Shown piece by piece: positions 7,578-9,847 of a stretch of DNA of 9,847 nt. The stretch is from Chthoniobacter sp. (GTDB lineage: Bacteria; Verrucomicrobiota; Verrucomicrobiia; Chthoniobacterales; Chthoniobacteraceae): contig JANXSB010000668.1 in assembly GCA_025352865.1 (NCBI GenBank), forward strand, positions 1 through 9,847, written 5' to 3'. Each line of letters begins with the position of its first letter. Within the stretch, counting starts at the first letter, position 1. The position numbers and the translations under genes are program-made. Below the pieces are notes generated by a model, which was not told the origin of the DNA, did no database searches, and saw nothing but the letters and a program-made list of their open reading frames with translations.

Positions 7578-9452
7578 ATGCCGAAATGGTTTTTACGCTC
7601 AATCGAAGTCACCGGAGGTTTTCTCCCTGGCCTTGCCGTGGAGTTCCCACGAGGGCTGACTTGTATCATCGGCCCCCGTGGCAGCGGAAAATCGACGCTC
7701 GCGGAAGCCCTGCGATACGGGATCGGTGGGCCGAGCCGGGCATCGAACGGCGCGCTCGTTCAGGCGAATCTCGGCGCGTCCGTGGTGACGATTGTCACGT
7801 CGCCGGAAGCCGCCGAACTCGGTTACACGATCCGGCGTTCTTACAAGCAGCCTGCAGCACTCCTCACGAGCGAAGGCCGCTCGATCGAGTCCCTTGACCT
7901 TGATCGAGGCACATTTCTGCCTCTCGACGCCTACAACAGCGATGAGATCGAAGCCATCGCCAACGAGACGCTGGGGCAAAAGCGGCGCGGTTTGCTCGAT
8001 GAACTTCGTGAAGAAGAACTCCGCGGCGTTCTTCTTACCATCAGCGACGCGCGCCGAGCACTGGAAGCGAACGCTGACGGCGTAAAAGCATCGCGTCGCG
8101 CGATTCGCGATCTTACCGAGCAGATTGAAGAGATCGGAGACGCCCGCGCGAGGCTTGCCGCTCTTCCACTAGCGCCGGGCGGCGCGGCATCGAGCGGGTT
8201 CATTCGCTTGACACAGGAACAGCAGGCAAGTGAGTCTGATGTGCGCGACTTGGACGATGCGATTGAGCGGCTCGACAAGTGGAAAGTGGAAATCGCCCGT
8301 TTCGAGGACGAGCAAAAACGTCGGTTGCCGAAGCTGACGACCCGCGAGCATTCCGCAAACGCCGCTCTCATGTCCAAAGCCGCAGCGGCCATCGCGTCAT
8401 TGGCGGGGCTGGCCGACACTTCTTACGCGAACCTTGCGTCGCGCATTGATGACGGCATCATCGCCCTAAAGAGCGCGAAAGCAGAGATGGAGACGCTCAA
8501 GACGCAACAGACCGCCGAAGTGTCGCGGTTGCAGCAGGAAAACCTTGCTGCCGGCCAAGCCATCCGGGAGCGCACAGCCGCCGAGCAGTCCGTCGAGCGA
8601 CTGGCCACTCTTGAAAAGCGCCGCGAGGCGGAAAAAAAGGCCCTCCAGAAGCTGTTGGATGACCGTCGCGCTCTCAAAGCCGACTATTTGCTGAAGCGTG
8701 AAAAGGTGTCGAACCTCCGCGAGGCAGTCGCGGCGGACCTTCAGCAAAAGATCGGCGAAGCCGTGCGCGTGCGCGTTCTTCGCAATGCTGACAATCTTGC
8801 CTATCAACAACTCCTCCTGCAGGGGCTGAGAGGTGCCCGCGTGCGGAACCACGAGGAGATTCTCGCCGGGTTGATGCAGCTACGGCCGGAACAGATCGCG
8901 CAGATTATCCAGGAGAACGATGTCGATGAATTCGAGGAACTTCTCTCTCTCGGGCGGGAAAGGTCGTCAAAAATCATCGAGTCATTTCGGACAACGCTCG
9001 ATCCTCTAGCCATCGAAATCATCGACATCGAGGACCGCATCAGCATCGAACTCAATGTCGCCACTGCCGGACAGCCGCATTTCAAGGATGCAGCCGAGCT
9101 GTCTCAGGGGCAAAAATGCACGGCGCTCCTGCCACTCCTACTTTCCAGGCGCGATATGCCACTGCTCATCGACCAGCCCGAGGACAATCTCGACAATCAT
9201 TTCATCTACGAGACGGTCGTTGATGCTGTGCGCCGCCTGCGTGACGTCCGGCAGATGATTTTCATCACACACAACGCGAACATCCCGGTGCTCGGTGAAG
9301 CTGATCACGTCATCGTGATGAACTCGGACGGGAAAAAAGGCTACGTGCAAAAGGCCGGAAGTCTCGACGATTGCCGCGACGAAATCATTGATCTTCTCGA
9401 AGGTGGCAAAAAAGCATTCGAGGCGCGTTCACGACGATATGCCAAGCCGTGA
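7578..9452 (+). CDS. SMC/Rad50-like AAA ATPase with DQPED and THNAN motifs
   Basis: This is a 624-residue ATPase of the ABC/SMC class. The N-terminal strand-turn MPKWFLRSIEVTGGFLPG leads into Walker A GPRGSGKST (32-40). LPLDAYNSDEIEAIANETLG (about 115-133) resembles the 'Q/N-x-E-I-x-x-I-A' segment seen in TrlF-like and related anti-mobile-element ATPases. Charged coiled coil covers roughly 135-400, much shorter than in a true SMC. The C-terminal head has the signature LSQGQKC (from 508), Walker B LLIDQPEDNLDN (D532, E535) and the H-loop region FITHNANIPVLGEADHV (H565). I chose the ATG at 7578 because the ATPase fold begins at once there, although it has no Shine-Dalgarno; an in-frame ATG at 7485 is the alternative. 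The next gene overlaps its stop by 14 bases, so the two products probably work together. A defence or DNA-surveillance role is inferred from family resemblance and the Wadjet neighbour. No nuclease domain is visible in this protein. Confidence 0.85.
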   Translation: MPKWFLRSIEVTGGFLPGLAVEFPRGLTCIIGPRGSGKSTLAEALRYGIGGPSRASNGALVQANLGASVVTIVTSPEAAELGYTIRRSYKQPAALLTSEGRSIESLDLDRGTFLPLDAYNSDEIEAIANETLGQKRRGLLDELREEELRGVLLTISDARRALEANADGVKASRRAIRDLTEQIEEIGDARARLAALPLAPGGAASSGFIRLTQEQQASESDVRDLDDAIERLDKWKVEIARFEDEQKRRLPKLTTREHSANAALMSKAAAAIASLAGLADTSYANLASRIDDGIIALKSAKAEMETLKTQQTAEVSRLQQENLAAGQAIRERTAAEQSVERLATLEKRREAEKKALQKLLDDRRALKADYLLKREKVSNLREAVAADLQQKIGEAVRVRVLRNADNLAYQQLLLQGLRGARVRNHEEILAGLMQLRPEQIAQIIQENDVDEFEELLSLGRERSSKIIESFRTTLDPLAIEIIDIEDRISIELNVATAGQPHFKDAAELSQGQKCTALLPLLLSRRDMPLLIDQPEDNLDNHFIYETVVDAVRRLRDVRQMIFITHNANIPVLGEADHVIVMNSDGKKGYVQKAGSLDDCRDEIIDLLEGGKKAFEARSRRYAKP

Positions 9453-9847
9453 TAGCGCGCTGGCAGCGTTCGAGGAACTGAGAAGACTTGCTGCCGAAAG
9501 TCCCCGCGACGCGCGGGCCAAGTTGGCCGCGTTGCTCGACTCCGGCGATCCTGTCGTTGAGGAAACCCTGCGTCTCGCGAATGCACCGGGTGAGGGGCGG
9601 CTTCGCCAGCTCATCGCCAATGCGGTCAAGAATCGGCAGGACAAAGCGCGGGTGGTGCCCCATCTCGTGCGCTGGCTGGAACTAGAGACTGATGAATTTG
9701 CGAAAGCCGCGATCAGCGGAGCGCTCGGCGACGTGGAGCGAGCCGCGTATCAACCCGCCGCTGCGCCGGGCCCGCCTCGACTCGTCGATACCTACCGTTA
9801 TGTGGCCGATCGGATTTGTCATCGTGTCCGAAATTCGCTTACTGGCC
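9439..9847 (+). CDS. Partial helical (HEAT-like) protein ending at an H-box-like motif
   Basis: An ATG at 9439 opens a frame that runs without a stop to the window edge (136 codons plus one base). Its start lies inside the last 14 bases of the ATPase gene, which argues for coupled translation; the only Shine-Dalgarno candidate, GAGG at 9420-9423, is 15 bases away. Residues 1-100 are predicted helical with Ala/Leu-rich pairs (LAAFEELRRLAAESP, LRQLIANAVKNR, VPHLVRWLELETDEFAKAAI), like degenerate HEAT repeats. After a Pro/Ala linker (105-113) comes DTYRYVADRICHRVRNSLTG (117-136). H128-R-V-R-N132-S-L-T resembles the histidine-kinase H-box 'HELRNPLT', with the usual glutamate replaced by arginine. 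A GHKL ATPase domain downstream would fit, but it lies outside the window. I do not recognise a named family. Confidence 0.75.
   Translation, partial: MPSRDSALAAFEELRRLAAESPRDARAKLAALLDSGDPVVEETLRLANAPGEGRLRQLIANAVKNRQDKARVVPHLVRWLELETDEFAKAAISGALGDVERAAYQPAAAPGPPRLVDTYRYVADRICHRVRNSLTG

Noticed and set aside
8466..8852. 128-codon minus-strand frame opposite the ATPase
   Set aside because: Shadow of the coiled-coil section of the ATPase gene, with no independent support.
1..9847. CRISPR array, tRNA or rRNA genes, insertion sequence
   Set aside because: I saw no regularly spaced repeats, no cloverleaf or rRNA-like sequence, and no transposase or paired terminal repeats. The window is almost entirely protein-coding.

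Overview
The window looks like part of a bacterial defence island. It is GC-rich, gene-dense and has almost no spacer DNA. The ribosome-binding sites are mostly weak. That suggests a high-GC Gram-negative bacterium, but no housekeeping gene is present, so I do not assign a phylum.

Layout from left to right. (1) 1-576 (+): the 3' part of a gene cut by the window edge. Its C-terminal region resembles the ORF6C domain of phage antirepressor-type proteins. (2) About 100 bp of convergent spacer, with a GC-rich hairpin and what may be the tail of a broken minus-strand reading frame. (3) 7452-676 (-): four tightly coupled genes forming a complete Wadjet (JetABCD, MksBEFG-like) plasmid-defence operon, in the order jetA, jetB, jetC, jetD. 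All three junctions are 4-base ATGA overlaps. JetC carries all expected SMC ATPase motifs and JetD carries Toprim acidic residues, so the system looks intact. The exception is the last 26 or so residues of JetD, which may be a replaced tail. (4) A 125-bp divergent intergenic region. (5) 7578-9452 (+): a second, unrelated SMC/Rad50-like ATPase of about 624 aa with DQPED and THNAN motifs. (6) 9439-9847 (+): a gene overlapping the ATPase by 14 bases and running off the window. It is alpha-helical and HEAT-like, and ends at the edge with a sequence resembling a histidine-kinase H-box.

How the genes work together. By family knowledge, JetA (kleisin), JetB (MukE-like) and JetC (SMC ATPase) form a loop-extruding motor that recognises small circular DNA, and JetD is the Toprim nuclease that cuts it. 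The divergent ATPase and its helical, kinase-like partner form a separate translationally coupled module that I cannot match to a named system. It is the most promising candidate for something undescribed. Its second gene is incomplete here, so its architecture has to be read from flanking sequence.
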